Shown here one piece after another: positions 47,633 through 55,041 of a stretch of 56,864 nt of DNA. The translations under genes and the position numbers were made by a program. Source of the stretch: Nonomuraea zeae (lineage in GTDB: Bacteria; Actinomycetota; Actinomycetes; Streptosporangiales; Streptosporangiaceae). The DNA is taken from the NCBI RefSeq assembly GCF_005889725.1, contig NZ_VCKX01000044.1, positions 1-56,864 on the forward strand, in the 5' to 3' direction. The notes beneath the pieces are model-generated. The model was given only the letters and a program-made list of their open reading frames with translations. It was not told the origin of the DNA and searched no databases. Numbering within the stretch: position 1 is the stretch's first letter; each line of letters begins with the position of its first letter.

Positions 47633-48913
47633 TCAGCTGGTGCGGCGGCGGCGGGTCCGGCGGGGGTAGGCCTTGGCCGTCTCGGCCAGTCGCGCGGCGT
47701 GCTCGGCCTGCTTGCGCCAGTGCCCGTAGGCGTCGCCGCGCTGCGCCAGCCTGTCGAGCTCGCTCATCGTCTCGAGCGGGATGAACGCCGGCTCGGCGTC
47801 CCGCCACGGCGTGCCGGGCAGCGGCATGAACGTGTGGGTGTGGATCCGGGCGCCGAGGTCCGCCAGATCGCCCGCCAGCCTGAGCGAGGCCGCCTGGTCC
47901 GTCTCGTCCTCGCCCGGCATGCCGAAGATGAAGTCGACGTTGGGCCGGAAGCCGTGCTCGACCGCGATCCTGACGGCGTCGCGTACCGGTGAGGTGTCGT
48001 GCCCGCGCCCCGACGCGGCCAGCACCCGGTCGGAGCCCGACTGGGCGCCGATGATCAGGTTGTCGTTGGCGACGTAGCGCCTGAGCAGCCGCATCGCCTC
48101 CGGCGTGACATGCTCGGGGCGCACCTCGGAGGGGAAGCTCCCGAAGAACACCCGGCCGTGCGGCGGCAGCTCCTCCTTGACCCCGGCCAGCAGCTCCTCC
48201 ACCGCGCCGAGGTCCGGCTCCGGGCCTGGGGAGCCGTACGAGAGCGAGGTCGGCGTGATGAACCGCACGTCGCGCAGCCCTCTTGCGACCATGCCGCGCA
48301 CGTGCTCGCGCACGCTGGCGACCGAGCGGTGGCGGAACTGGCCGCCGAACATGAACGGCGTCTGGCAGAAGCGGCAGGTGTAGCGGCAGCCGCGGGTGAT
48401 CTCGATCGGCCCGTTCCTGCCGACGAAGGAGGGGAACGCGTCCAGCGGCAGCTGCGGCGCCGGCCTGGTGCGCAGGGCCACGCCGTCGCCGTCCTTGACC
48501 GCCAGCCCCGGGACCGAGGTGAGCGGCTCGCCCTCCTGCAGTGCCCTGACCAGGGAGATGATCGTGGTCTCGCCCTCGCCGATCGCCGCCAGGTCCCAGC
48601 CGGCGTCGATGACCTGCTGCGGCTCGGCCGTGGCGTGCACCCCGCCCGCGACGTGCAGCCCGCGATCGCCGCTCAGCGACCTGACCACGGCCAGCTCGGC
48701 CGCCATGGCCTCGGCGTCGGGCGAGTAGAACGACCACAGGACGAGCACCCGGTCAGCCGCGCTGCCGGCGATGTGACCGGCGGTCTCCTCCGGCGTGGTG
48801 CCGAGTCGCAGCTCGTGCTCCACCTCCGCGGTCTCCAGGGCGGCGAGCAGGGCGTGCACGCCGTACGTCACCGCCTTGCGATAACGGACCACCACACTCA
48901 CTGCCAGCGCCAC
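47633..48913 (-). CDS. B12-binding-domain-type radical SAM protein
   Basis: A 426-residue radical SAM enzyme. The cluster motif is GCRYTCRFC, with Cys176, Cys180 and Cys183 in the CxxxCxxC pattern, which would hold a [4Fe-4S] cluster and make the 5'-deoxyadenosyl radical. Residues 1-130 form a Rossmann-like cobalamin-binding-type domain (VLVLWSFYSPDAEAMAAELA; LHVAGGVHATAEPQQVI), although the DxHxxG cobalamin signature is not obvious. The C-terminal half contains VDFIFGMPGEDETDQAASLR and THTFMPLPGTPWRD. This resembles the uncharacterised B12-binding/radical SAM family represented by a Methanocaldococcus protein. GTG 48913 is used. The substrate is unknown. Confidence 0.85.
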   Translation of the reverse strand: MALAVSVVVRYRKAVTYGVHALLAALETAEVEHELRLGTTPEETAGHIAGSAADRVLVLWSFYSPDAEAMAAELAVVRSLSGDRGLHVAGGVHATAEPQQVIDAGWDLAAIGEGETTIISLVRALQEGEPLTSVPGLAVKDGDGVALRTRPAPQLPLDAFPSFVGRNGPIEITRGCRYTCRFCQTPFMFGGQFRHRSVASVREHVRGMVARGLRDVRFITPTSLSYGSPGPEPDLGAVEELLAGVKEELPPHGRVFFGSFPSEVRPEHVTPEAMRLLRRYVANDNLIIGAQSGSDRVLAASGRGHDTSPVRDAVRIAVEHGFRPNVDFIFGMPGEDETDQAASLRLAGDLADLGARIHTHTFMPLPGTPWRDAEPAFIPLETMSELDRLAQRGDAYGHWRKQAEHAARLAETAKAYPRRTRRRRTS

Positions 48914-48928
48914 GTCCGGCAGCGTAGC

Positions 48929-49507
48929 TCAGGCCCCCGACAGCCGCATGGGACGCAGCGCCCCGGTGAGCTTGGCCAGCTCGGCGAGCATGGCGTCGGC
49001 GGCGGCGTCCATCACGTCGTTCGCCCGCACCTCGCCGGACTCGTCCAGGAGCTGTGGCAGGAACGGGATGATGACCCCCTCCAGCACCGGCACCATCTTC
49101 AGCGTGCTGACGACCTGGCGCAGGCTGTTCACGGCGCGCGTGCCGCCGGACACCCCGCCGTAGCTGACGAACCCGGCCGCCTTGTGCTGCCACTCGTGGT
49201 GCAGGTAGTCCAGCGCGTTCTTCAGCACGGCGTTGAAGCTGTGGTTGTACTCGGGCGTCACGAACACGAAGGCGTCGCCCCGCTCCACGGTGGCGCTCCA
49301 CTCCTTGGTGTGCGCGTTCACGTACTGCCTGAGCCTGGGGTGGTGCGGCTCGTCGAGGAACGGCAGCTCGACTTCGGCCAGATCGACCAGCTCCACCGCG
49401 AAGGTGCCGGCGGCCACGGCCTTGCCGTGGAACCAGTCGGCCACGGCCCGGCCCGACCGGCCCGGACGGGTGCTGGCGACGACGATCTGCAGAACGGGCT
49501 TGTCCAT
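48929..49507 (-). CDS. NADPH-dependent FMN reductase
   Basis: A 192-residue flavodoxin-fold FMN reductase/quinone reductase-like protein. The FMN loop ASTRPGRSGRAVADWF, then AFVFVTPEYNHSFNAVLKNA and GFVSYGGVSGGTRAVNSLRQ, match the family. It would use NAD(P)H to reduce FMN or quinones. ATG 49507 follows GAGGAG five bases upstream. It is divergent from an HxlR regulator with a palindrome between them, a common redox-stress pair (as with YodB-type or QorR-type systems), so HxlR probably represses it. Confidence 0.92.
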   Translation of the reverse strand: MDKPVLQIVVASTRPGRSGRAVADWFHGKAVAAGTFAVELVDLAEVELPFLDEPHHPRLRQYVNAHTKEWSATVERGDAFVFVTPEYNHSFNAVLKNALDYLHHEWQHKAAGFVSYGGVSGGTRAVNSLRQVVSTLKMVPVLEGVIIPFLPQLLDESGEVRANDVMDAAADAMLAELAKLTGALRPMRLSGA

Positions 49508-49533
49508 GACTGCTCCTCAGCTGGGAAGATAGA

Positions 49534-49552
49534 TACTCCACATTATTGAGTA
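49534..49552. promoter_or_regulatory. Candidate HxlR operator
   Basis: TACTC (49534-49538) and GAGTA (49548-49552) form an inverted repeat with a 9-nt AT-rich centre. It is located in the 81-bp gap between the divergent FMN reductase and HxlR genes. HxlR-family regulators commonly bind such repeats to repress both genes. Confidence 0.55.
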
Positions 49553-49588
49553 ACTACACATTACAGAGCAAATGCTAGGATCAGGCCC

Positions 49589-49921
49589 GTGAGCGTCTCT
49601 TCCGTCTGTGTCCGCTTTCACACCGCTTTGGAGCTCATCGGCGCCCGGTGGTCAGGAGCCGTGATCCACATGATCTTCAAGGGCGCCCATCGCTACGCCG
49701 ACCTCAAGGCGGCCATCCCCGGCATCAACGACACGATGCTGGCCCGCCGCCTGCGCGAGCTGGAGTCCGCCGGGCTCATCGAGCGCCGCGTGCTGCCCAC
49801 CTCGCCGGTGCGGGTCGAATACCACCTGACCGAGATGGGCCAGGAGCTGCGTCCCGTGCTGGACGAGCTGGTGACCTGGGCGCACAAGTGGATCCCGCTG
49901 CCCGAGGCGCGCTCCGCGTAG
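49589..49921 (+). CDS. HxlR-family redox-type transcription regulator
   Basis: A 110-residue HxlR winged-helix protein. It has Cys7 in SSVCVRFHTALELIGARWSG, the position of the redox-sensing cysteine in many HxlR proteins, then YADLKAAIPGINDTMLARRL for the recognition helix and RVEYHLTEMGQELRPVLDEL as the wing and dimer helix. It probably senses quinones or electrophiles through that cysteine and controls the divergent FMN reductase. GTG 49589 is used; the Shine-Dalgarno is weak. A MarR gene follows. Confidence 0.88.
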   Translation: MSVSSVCVRFHTALELIGARWSGAVIHMIFKGAHRYADLKAAIPGINDTMLARRLRELESAGLIERRVLPTSPVRVEYHLTEMGQELRPVLDELVTWAHKWIPLPEARSA

Positions 49922-49937
49922 CCCTACATTGGTTCCC

Positions 49938-50429
49938 GTGACCGGACTGGGGACGCTGCTACGCCACGTCCACGAGCTGATGGACGGCGCCATCGCGGAC
50001 GCCTACGCCGGCACGTACGCGGAGCTGGGCCTGCCCGACTACCGCCCGCGCTACGCCCCCATCGTGCGCACGCTCGTCGCGCACGGCCCGCTGGCCATCC
50101 GCGACCTCGCCAGGGCGATCGGCGTGACCCACTCGGCGGCCAGCCAGACCGTGATCCAGATGCGCCGGCACGGCTGGGTCACCATGGAGAAGGGCGCCGA
50201 CGCCCGCCACCGCATCGTCCACCTCACCGGCGCGGCCCGCGCGGCGCTGCCGGTGATCGAGGCCGAGTGGGCGGCGGTGGAGCAAGCCGTGCGCGAGCTG
50301 GACGCCGAGCTGCCCGTGCCCCTGGCCGACGTGCTGCGGGCCACGCTGGCGGCCCTCGAACGCCGGCCGTTCCGCGAGCGCATCGAGGCGCACGGAAAAC
50401 CCGGTGAGAGCCTCGCGCGCGGCGACTAG
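49938..50429 (+). CDS. MarR-family regulator
   Basis: A 163-residue MarR-type protein with VRTLVAHGPLAIRDLARAIG, VTHSAASQTVIQMRRHGWVT and KGADARHRIVHLTGAARAAL as the winged helix, and a C-terminal helix pair for dimerisation. The start may be GTG 49938 (chosen) or TTG 49929; there is no clear ribosome-binding site. It lies 16 nt after the HxlR gene and 113 nt before the MFS gene, both on this strand, so it may regulate the transporter. The MFS promoter seems to lie at its very end. Confidence 0.83.
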   Translation: MTGLGTLLRHVHELMDGAIADAYAGTYAELGLPDYRPRYAPIVRTLVAHGPLAIRDLARAIGVTHSAASQTVIQMRRHGWVTMEKGADARHRIVHLTGAARAALPVIEAEWAAVEQAVRELDAELPVPLADVLRATLAALERRPFRERIEAHGKPGESLARGD

Positions 50430-50432
50430 AAT
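50404..50432 (+). promoter_or_regulatory. Candidate promoter of the MFS leader transcript
   Basis: GTGAGA (50404-50409), a 17-nt spacer and TAGAAT (50427-50432) lie inside the end of the MarR gene. TAGAAT differs from TATAAT at one position. An AAAACCC stretch lies directly upstream of the -35. The start point would be near 50439-50440, at the mini-ORF start. Confidence 0.5.
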
Positions 50433-50439
50433 GCGCGGC

Positions 50440-50457
50440 ATGACCTGGCGACATTGA
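50440..50457 (+). CDS. Leaderless five-codon mini-ORF (MTWRH) before the MFS gene
   Basis: ATG ACC TGG CGA CAT TGA encodes Met-Thr-Trp-Arg-His. It begins about 7 nt after a TAGAAT -10 element, so ribosomes could load on the very 5' end of the mRNA. It is followed by two GC-rich hairpins and then by the transporter gene. A role as a leader peptide in attenuation is an inference. Confidence 0.4.
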   Translation: MTWRH

Positions 50458-50469
50458 TGCATAACCAGG

Positions 50470-50538
50470 GGCCGGCGCGGGACGCGCGGGCCTCCGAGGC
50501 GGCAAGCACTCGGAGTCCTGCTCATCCCCCGGAAGGCC
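50470..50538 (+). promoter_or_regulatory. Structured leader RNA upstream of the MFS gene
   Basis: Two adjacent hairpins are predicted. The first joins GGCC-x-GCGCG (50470-50479) with CGCGC-x-GGCC (50483-50492). The second joins CTCCGAG (50492-50498) with CTCGGAG (50509-50515). In a different fold GGCCTCC (50489-50495) could pair with the Shine-Dalgarno-bearing GGAAGGCC (50531-50538). Such mutually exclusive folds suit translation or transcription attenuation. Confidence 0.45.
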
Positions 50539-50542
50539 TCAC

Positions 50543-51718
50543 ATGCTTGTCAAAAAGCTGTACGTTTACGCATTTCTCGGCGAATTCATACTGCTCTATC
50601 CGGTTTATACGCTGCTGTTTACCGACGCCGGGTTATCCGTCGCGGAGACCTCGTCCCTGTTCGTCATCTGGTCGGTGACGGGCATGGTGCTGGAGGTCCC
50701 GTCGGGTGCCTGGGCCGACACGGTCTCCAGGCGGCTGATCCTGTGCCTGGGGCCCCTTCTGGCCGGTCTGGGCTTCGCGCTGTGGATCCTGTTCCCGTCC
50801 TACTGGGCGTTCGCCTTGGGGTTCGTGCTCTGGGGCGCCGAGGGGGCACTGGTCTCCGGCGCGTACGAGGCCCTCGCGTACGAGGAGCTGGAGCGGCACG
50901 GCCAGGCGGGCCGCTACGCCACCGTCATGGGGCGGGCCACCTCCATCAGCCTCGTGGCCGACGCGGCGGCGATCGGGCTGGCCGTGCCGGTCTTCGCGGC
51001 CGGCGGCTACCTGGCCGTGGGCGCGGCGAGCGTACTGGCCTGCGTCCTGTGCGCGGCCTTCGCGCTGACGCTGCCCGAGCACAGGCCGGCGGGCGCCGGC
51101 GCCGGCGGCGGCTACCTGGCGACCCTGCGCGCCGGAGTCGCGCTGGCCCGCACCGATCGCCGGGTCCTGCACGCGTTGCTGCTGGTCACGGCCGTGACGG
51201 CGATCTGGGGAGCGCTGGAGGAGTACGTCCCGTTCCTGGGTGCGGAGGCGGGCGTGGCCAAGACCACCATCCCGCTGCTGGTCCTGCTGGTCTGGATCGG
51301 CGCCACGGCGGGCGGCCTGCTGTCGGGCGTCGCCGAGCGGATGCCCGCCCGCCTGTACGCCCTCACCGTCGCGCTGGCGGCGCTCGCCATGGCGGCGGGT
51401 GCGCTCAGCGGCCATCCGGCCGGGTTCCTGCTGATCGCCCTGGCCTTCGGGGCGTTCCAGCTGGCCGGCGTGGTGGCCGGCGCCCGGCTCCAGGAGCGGA
51501 TCAGCGGCCCGGCCCGGGCCACCGTGACCTCCGTCGCCGGCCTGGGCACGAACCTGGTCACGCTCGCCGTCTACACCGCCTACGCGGCGGCCTCCGGGTA
51601 CGCCTCGCACGGGGCGACGTTCGCGCTCCTGGTGCTGCCGTACGCGCTCATCGCCCTCGTGATCGCCCGCCCCTCGCCCCGCACCAGGACGGAACGAGCA
51701 CGAGAGCTGGATCAGTAG
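50543..51718 (+). CDS. Major facilitator superfamily (MFS) transporter
   Basis: A 391-residue membrane transporter with about twelve helices (ILLYPVYTLLFTDAGLSVAE; VLEVPSGAWADTVSRRLILC carries the MFS loop-2/3 signature G-x-x-A-D-x-x-x-R-R). LVGSV-type helices follow to the end, and a loop near residue 190 links the two six-helix halves. Members export drugs or small metabolites, but the substrate cannot be told. ATG 50543 has GGAAGG six nucleotides upstream. The 5' leader contains a mini-ORF and hairpins. The gene ends in a repeat shared with the downstream convergent gene. Confidence 0.86.
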   Translation: MLVKKLYVYAFLGEFILLYPVYTLLFTDAGLSVAETSSLFVIWSVTGMVLEVPSGAWADTVSRRLILCLGPLLAGLGFALWILFPSYWAFALGFVLWGAEGALVSGAYEALAYEELERHGQAGRYATVMGRATSISLVADAAAIGLAVPVFAAGGYLAVGAASVLACVLCAAFALTLPEHRPAGAGAGGGYLATLRAGVALARTDRRVLHALLLVTAVTAIWGALEEYVPFLGAEAGVAKTTIPLLVLLVWIGATAGGLLSGVAERMPARLYALTVALAALAMAAGALSGHPAGFLLIALAFGAFQLAGVVAGARLQERISGPARATVTSVAGLGTNLVTLAVYTAYAAASGYASHGATFALLVLPYALIALVIARPSPRTRTERARELDQ

Positions 51719-51799
51719 CGGGACGGGATGCGCTCGGGGAATCCGTATCGGGACGGGAGGGCAGCGGGGATCAGTAGCGGGACGGGATGCGCTTGGGGA
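51709..51799. repeat. Direct repeat spanning two convergent stop codons
   Basis: Two 32-nt copies beginning GGATCAGTAGCGGGACGGG (51709-51740 and 51768-51799) differ at one base and are 59 nt apart. A partial third copy (GTATCGGGACGGGA, 51745-51758) lies between. One copy contains the MFS stop, the other the stop of the convergent small membrane protein gene. The terminus seems to have been duplicated in tandem. Confidence 0.75.
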
Positions 51800-52286
51800 G
51801 CGGCGGCGGGGCGGGATCCGCCGCCGCCTCCTCGGCAACCTCCTCCTCGGCCGGGGGCGGCGGCGCGGACCGCGCCGGCCGAGCCCGCCATCGCGACGGG
51901 AAGACCGAGGCGACGAGCAGCACGAGCCCGATCACGAGAGTCCACCTGTACAGGAACGGCTCGTAGTACAGCAGGTAGTCGGGCGGCACCAGCTCCCGCC
52001 ACAACCTGGGGTCGTTGTACATGACCATGCTCACCCCCACCGCTCCACCGAGCCCGGCGAAGACCAGCCCCGGCAGCAGCGAGGCCACGGGCGACACTCT
52101 CGACCCGGCCAGAACGCCGATCAGCATCAGGGCTCCTGCGTACGCGGCCATCGCGATCCAGTCGACGCTGACCTGCGGCGCCGGGTAGAAGCGCTCGATG
52201 TCGCCGACGGCCAGCCCGGTCCCGATCAACGGAACCGCCAGCACCCCGACTCCGGCGCCGATCATATGACGAACACCATTACGCAC
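51771..52286 (-). CDS. Small membrane protein with a proline-rich tail, function unknown
   Basis: A 171-residue membrane protein with about four helices (IGAGVGVLAVPLIGTGLAVG; WIAMAAYAGALMLIGVLAGS; SLLPGLVFAGLGGAVGVSMV; WTLVIGLVLLVASVF). A cytoplasmic tail is rich in proline, glutamate and alanine. I do not recognise the family. GTG 52286 with a GGAGG site eight nucleotides upstream is taken as the start; TTG 52304 would overlap that site. It converges on the MFS gene, and the two ends lie inside the same short direct repeat. It is divergent from the secreted protease. Confidence 0.72.
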   Translation of the reverse strand: MRNGVRHMIGAGVGVLAVPLIGTGLAVGDIERFYPAPQVSVDWIAMAAYAGALMLIGVLAGSRVSPVASLLPGLVFAGLGGAVGVSMVMYNDPRLWRELVPPDYLLYYEPFLYRWTLVIGLVLLVASVFPSRWRARPARSAPPPPAEEEVAEEAAADPAPPPLPKRIPSRY

Positions 52287-52344
52287 AGAGAACACCTCCA
52301 GCAACGGGACCTTACCGGCCTACCCTGGCGTTCACCTTTAAGGC

Positions 52345-52356
52345 ATGAAATTTCAT
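52345..52356. promoter_or_regulatory. Perfect AT-rich palindrome upstream of the protease gene
   Basis: ATGAAATTTCAT is a perfect 12-bp palindrome in the 181-bp region between the small membrane protein and the protease. It is strikingly AT-rich in this genome and may be an operator or a cruciform site. Confidence 0.45.
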
Positions 52357-52467
52357 ATTCGGCCCGCAGCCAAAAAGCGGCCATAACACCGAAATACGGG
52401 CTCTTTGGTATCTAACAGGATTCGTACCAGCCGTTAACTTGACAGCACCCCCACCCGAGGAGTGCAC

Positions 52468-53592
52468 ATGTTGAGTAAACGCTGTGCGCTGACAGGCGCC
52501 GTCATCCTCGCCGCCTGCCTGGCCACCCCCCTCAGCCCAGCAGCAGCTGACCCGGCACCTCAATCAGCCTCCCCCGCCCCACCCGCCATGATCGACGCCC
52601 TCGAACGCGACCTCGGCCTGTCCGAGTCGCAGGTCGTCACCAGGCTGGCCAACGAGGAACGCGCCGCAGCCGTGGAGACCTCGCTGACCGCCCAGCTCGG
52701 CACGTCGTTCGGCGGCGCCTGGCTGAACGACGACGCCTCCAAGCTCATGGTCGCCACCACCGACCCGGCGGCCACGGCCGCCATCGAGGCGCAGGGCGCG
52801 CAGCCCGTCGTCGTCACGCGCTCGCTCACCCAGCTCAACTCGATCATGCAACGGCTCGACCAGGCCCCGAGGCGGGCCAGGGCCGCGGCCGCCCTCTGGT
52901 TCGTGGACGTCACGACCAACAGCGTCGCCGTCCAGGCGCCCACGCTGGCCGCCGCCGAAGCCCTCGCCGCCGCCGCGGGCGTGGACAGGAGCGCGGTGAG
53001 CGTCTCCGCCACGGCCGAGCGGCCGACGACGTTCATCAACATCATCGGCGGCGCCGCCTTCTACATCGGCTCCAGCCGGTGCAGCGTGGGCTTCTCCGTC
53101 ACCAGAGGCAGCACGCCCGGCTTCGTCACCGCCGGGCACTGCGGCCGGGCCGGCTCCAGGACCACCAACCCGACGGGCACCTTCCAGGGCTCGTCCTTCC
53201 CCGGCAACGACTACGCCTGGGTCGCCGCTCCAGGCAACACCGTCACCCCCTACGTGCGCGGCTCCGGCGGCGCGAACGTGACCGTCCGCGGCTCCACCCA
53301 GGCCGCGGTCGGCGCTTCGATCTGCCGCTCCGGTTCGACCACCGGTTGGCGCTGCGGCCTCATCAGGCAGCACAACGCCAGTGTCACGTACCCGCAGGGC
53401 ACCGTCTCCGGCCTGACCCGCACCAGCGCGTGCGCCGAGCCCGGCGACTCCGGCGGCTCGTTCATCTCGGGCAGCCAGGCCCAGGGCACGACCTCCGGCG
53501 GCTCGGGCAACTGCTCGATCGGCGGTACGACGTACCACCAGCCGGTCAATGAGGCCCTGAGCGTCTACGGCCTCACGCTCACCACCGGCTGA
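52468..53592 (+). CDS. Secreted S1-family (streptogrisin-like) serine protease with prodomain
   Basis: A 374-residue exported protease precursor. A signal peptide (MLSKRCALTGAVILAACLAT) is followed by a propeptide of the alpha-lytic protease type (DALERDLGLSESQVVTRLAN; AALWFVDVTTNSVAVQAPTL), then a chymotrypsin-like domain. Its catalytic residues are His224 in VTAGHCG, Asp248 in GNDYAWV and Ser328 in PGDSGGSF. Cysteine pairs flank them. The enzyme would be released outside the cell and mature by cleaving its own prodomain. ATG 52468 follows GAGGAG. A strong terminator lies 19 nt downstream. Its promoter region has a 12-bp palindrome. Confidence 0.95.
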   Translation: MLSKRCALTGAVILAACLATPLSPAAADPAPQSASPAPPAMIDALERDLGLSESQVVTRLANEERAAAVETSLTAQLGTSFGGAWLNDDASKLMVATTDPAATAAIEAQGAQPVVVTRSLTQLNSIMQRLDQAPRRARAAAALWFVDVTTNSVAVQAPTLAAAEALAAAAGVDRSAVSVSATAERPTTFINIIGGAAFYIGSSRCSVGFSVTRGSTPGFVTAGHCGRAGSRTTNPTGTFQGSSFPGNDYAWVAAPGNTVTPYVRGSGGANVTVRGSTQAAVGASICRSGSTTGWRCGLIRQHNASVTYPQGTVSGLTRTSACAEPGDSGGSFISGSQAQGTTSGGSGNCSIGGTTYHQPVNEALSVYGLTLTTG

Positions 53593-53610
53593 CCAGGCTC
53601 TTCCCAGCCA

Positions 53611-53650
53611 GCGCAGCGTGCCCACCGGCCGGGCACGCTGCGCGCCTTTT
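53611..53650 (+). terminator. Strong intrinsic terminator of the protease gene
   Basis: GCGCAGCGTGCCC (53611-53623) pairs with GGGCACGCTGCGC (53631-53643) as a perfect 13-bp stem around a 7-nt loop, followed by GCCTTTT. It has the only obvious U-tract of the terminators in this window. Confidence 0.9.
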
Positions 53651-53808
53651 CGGGGTTCATCCAGGTTTCTGGCACCTTTCGCGGCGGCGGCGATGAGTTT
53701 CGCGCCGCCGCCGAGTCTGTCGTCTTGAAAGCACGCCGAGACCCTGATGCCATCAACGGCTCGGCGACTTCGACACTCGACCTCGACTCGACGACTGAGG
53801 AGCTCGCG

Positions 53809-54186
53809 ATGAAGCGACCCGTCCTGGGCAGCCTGCTACTGGCCAGCACCGACCCCGAACGCCTGCGCGACTGGTACGCCGCCACCCTCGACCCCGAGGA
53901 GAGCGCCGACGTCAACGGCTACCGGGTGCTCAAGTTCGGCGACTTCTACCTGTTCATCGACACGCGGGCGGACGTGACAGGCAGGAATCCGGAGCCCGGC
54001 AGGACGATACTGAACTTCGACGTCCCCGACGCCCGTGACGTGGCGGCCCGCATGGAGAGCGCGGGCGTCTCATGGCTGGCGGAGATCGAGGACCGTGACG
54101 GCAGCCTGTTCGCCACGGCGATCGACCCGGACGGCAACTACGTACAGATCATCCAGCTCAGCGACGCCCACCGCCAGGCCATGTGA
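53809..54186 (+). CDS. VOC-family protein A
   Basis: A 125-residue VOC-fold protein: LGSLLLASTDPERLRDWYAA, then ILNFDVPDARDVAARMESAG and GSLFATAIDPDGNYVQIIQL, which is the typical end of glyoxalase/bleomycin-resistance-type proteins. The usual first metal ligand is not a histidine. ATG 53809 has GAGGAG six nucleotides upstream. It starts about 160 nt after the protease terminator, so it has its own promoter. A second VOC gene follows 12 nt downstream; the two may form a dimer of halves. Confidence 0.87.
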   Translation: MKRPVLGSLLLASTDPERLRDWYAATLDPEESADVNGYRVLKFGDFYLFIDTRADVTGRNPEPGRTILNFDVPDARDVAARMESAGVSWLAEIEDRDGSLFATAIDPDGNYVQIIQLSDAHRQAM

Positions 54187-54198
54187 GATCGGGGAACC

Positions 54199-54567
54199 AT
54201 GTTCAGCGAGACGAAGGCGTTCAGCGGTTTCTCGGTCGACGACATCGAGGCCGCGAAGCGGTTCTACGGCGAGACCCTGGGGCTCCGGGTCACCGAGGAG
54301 CACGGCCTGCTCACGCTCCACATAGCGGGCGGCACCACGATCCTGGTCTACCCGAAGGACAACCACACCCCGGCCACGTTCACCGTGCTCAACTTCCCTG
54401 TCGAGGACATCGAGAAGACGGTGGACGCGCTGGCGGGGCGCGGGGTGCGGTTCGAGCGGTACGAGGGCATGGCGGCGGACGAGCGGGGCATCTTCCGCGG
54501 CGGCGGCCCGCTGATCGCCTGGTTCACGGACCCTGCGGGAAACGTCCTGTCGGTCCTGCAGCAGTAA
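54199..54567 (+). CDS. VOC-family protein B
   Basis: A 122-residue VOC-fold protein with [60 protein letters not shown] and [18 protein letters not shown]. The first strand carries a serine or phenylalanine where glyoxalases have their histidine, so it may bind rather than transform its ligand. It lies 12 nt after VOC protein A and is likely co-transcribed with it. The ATG follows a weak GGGGAA site. Confidence 0.87.
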   Translation: MFSETKAFSGFSVDDIEAAKRFYGETLGLRVTEEHGLLTLHIAGGTTILVYPKDNHTPATFTVLNFPVEDIEKTVDALAGRGVRFERYEGMAADERGIFRGGGPLIAWFTDPAGNVLSVLQQ

Positions 54568-54616
54568 CCCGGAACCGCGGAGACGCACGGACGTCGAAGC
54601 CCTCGGAAAATCGCGA

Positions 54617-54898
54617 TCAGGGACTGTCTCGCCGCCACGTGTCGAACGGGAGGGCAGGCGAGTCCAGGGATTTGCTGAGCTCCTTCGCCCTGTCCACGCA
54701 GTCGGGGCAAACGTGCTCCGCTACCGCCCTGGCGGCGGCTTCCGAGGTCGGCTCGCGGAAGTTACCCGACACCGTCATGCCCAGCGGAATATTGGTCTCG
54801 GGGTCCATCATGACCGTCATGACACTCGCCGGGGTGAAGCTGAAAGTGCGCTTGCAGAGATAGCATCTGCCGATTGTCGTGATCTGCTCGTCTGCCAT
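54617..54898 (-). CDS. Small zinc-ribbon-like protein, function unknown
   Basis: A 93-residue protein with two cysteine pairs, GRCYLCKRTFSF and VCPDCVDRAKELS, spaced as in a zinc ribbon. Between them is a beta-type stretch (TNIPLGMTVSGNF). It has no signal peptide. ATG 54898 has GGAGG about four nucleotides upstream. I do not know its function. It could be a small regulator or metal-binding adaptor. Confidence 0.65.
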   Translation of the reverse strand: MADEQITTIGRCYLCKRTFSFTPASVMTVMMDPETNIPLGMTVSGNFREPTSEAAARAVAEHVCPDCVDRAKELSKSLDSPALPFDTWRRDSP

Positions 54899-54982
54899 AA
54901 GGCCTCCGCCCTCCTCCATCGCACCGTACAACTCGCGGCCGGCCAGTGAGCCACCTCGTACGCCGAGATGAAGTACGGTCTT

Positions 54983-55005
54983 GGCCGGCCGTACGACGGC
55001 CGGCC
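54983..55005. terminator. Hairpin downstream of the 104-residue gene
   Basis: GGCCGGCCGT (54983-54992), the loop ACG and ACGGCCGGCC (54996-55005) form a perfect 10-bp stem with a 3-nt loop. It lies 37 nt downstream of the minus-strand gene 55042-55356 and could end its transcription. The stem itself is highly self-complementary. Confidence 0.5.
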
Positions 55006-55041
55006 GCGCGACGGAGAGATCGGCGGCCGGCGGCTCTGTGC

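Noticed and set aside
53690..53715. GGC-rich inverted repeat between the protease and the first VOC gene as a second terminator
   Set aside because: It is a simple GCC/GGC run that forms many stems by composition alone; the strong terminator just upstream already explains the protease transcript end.
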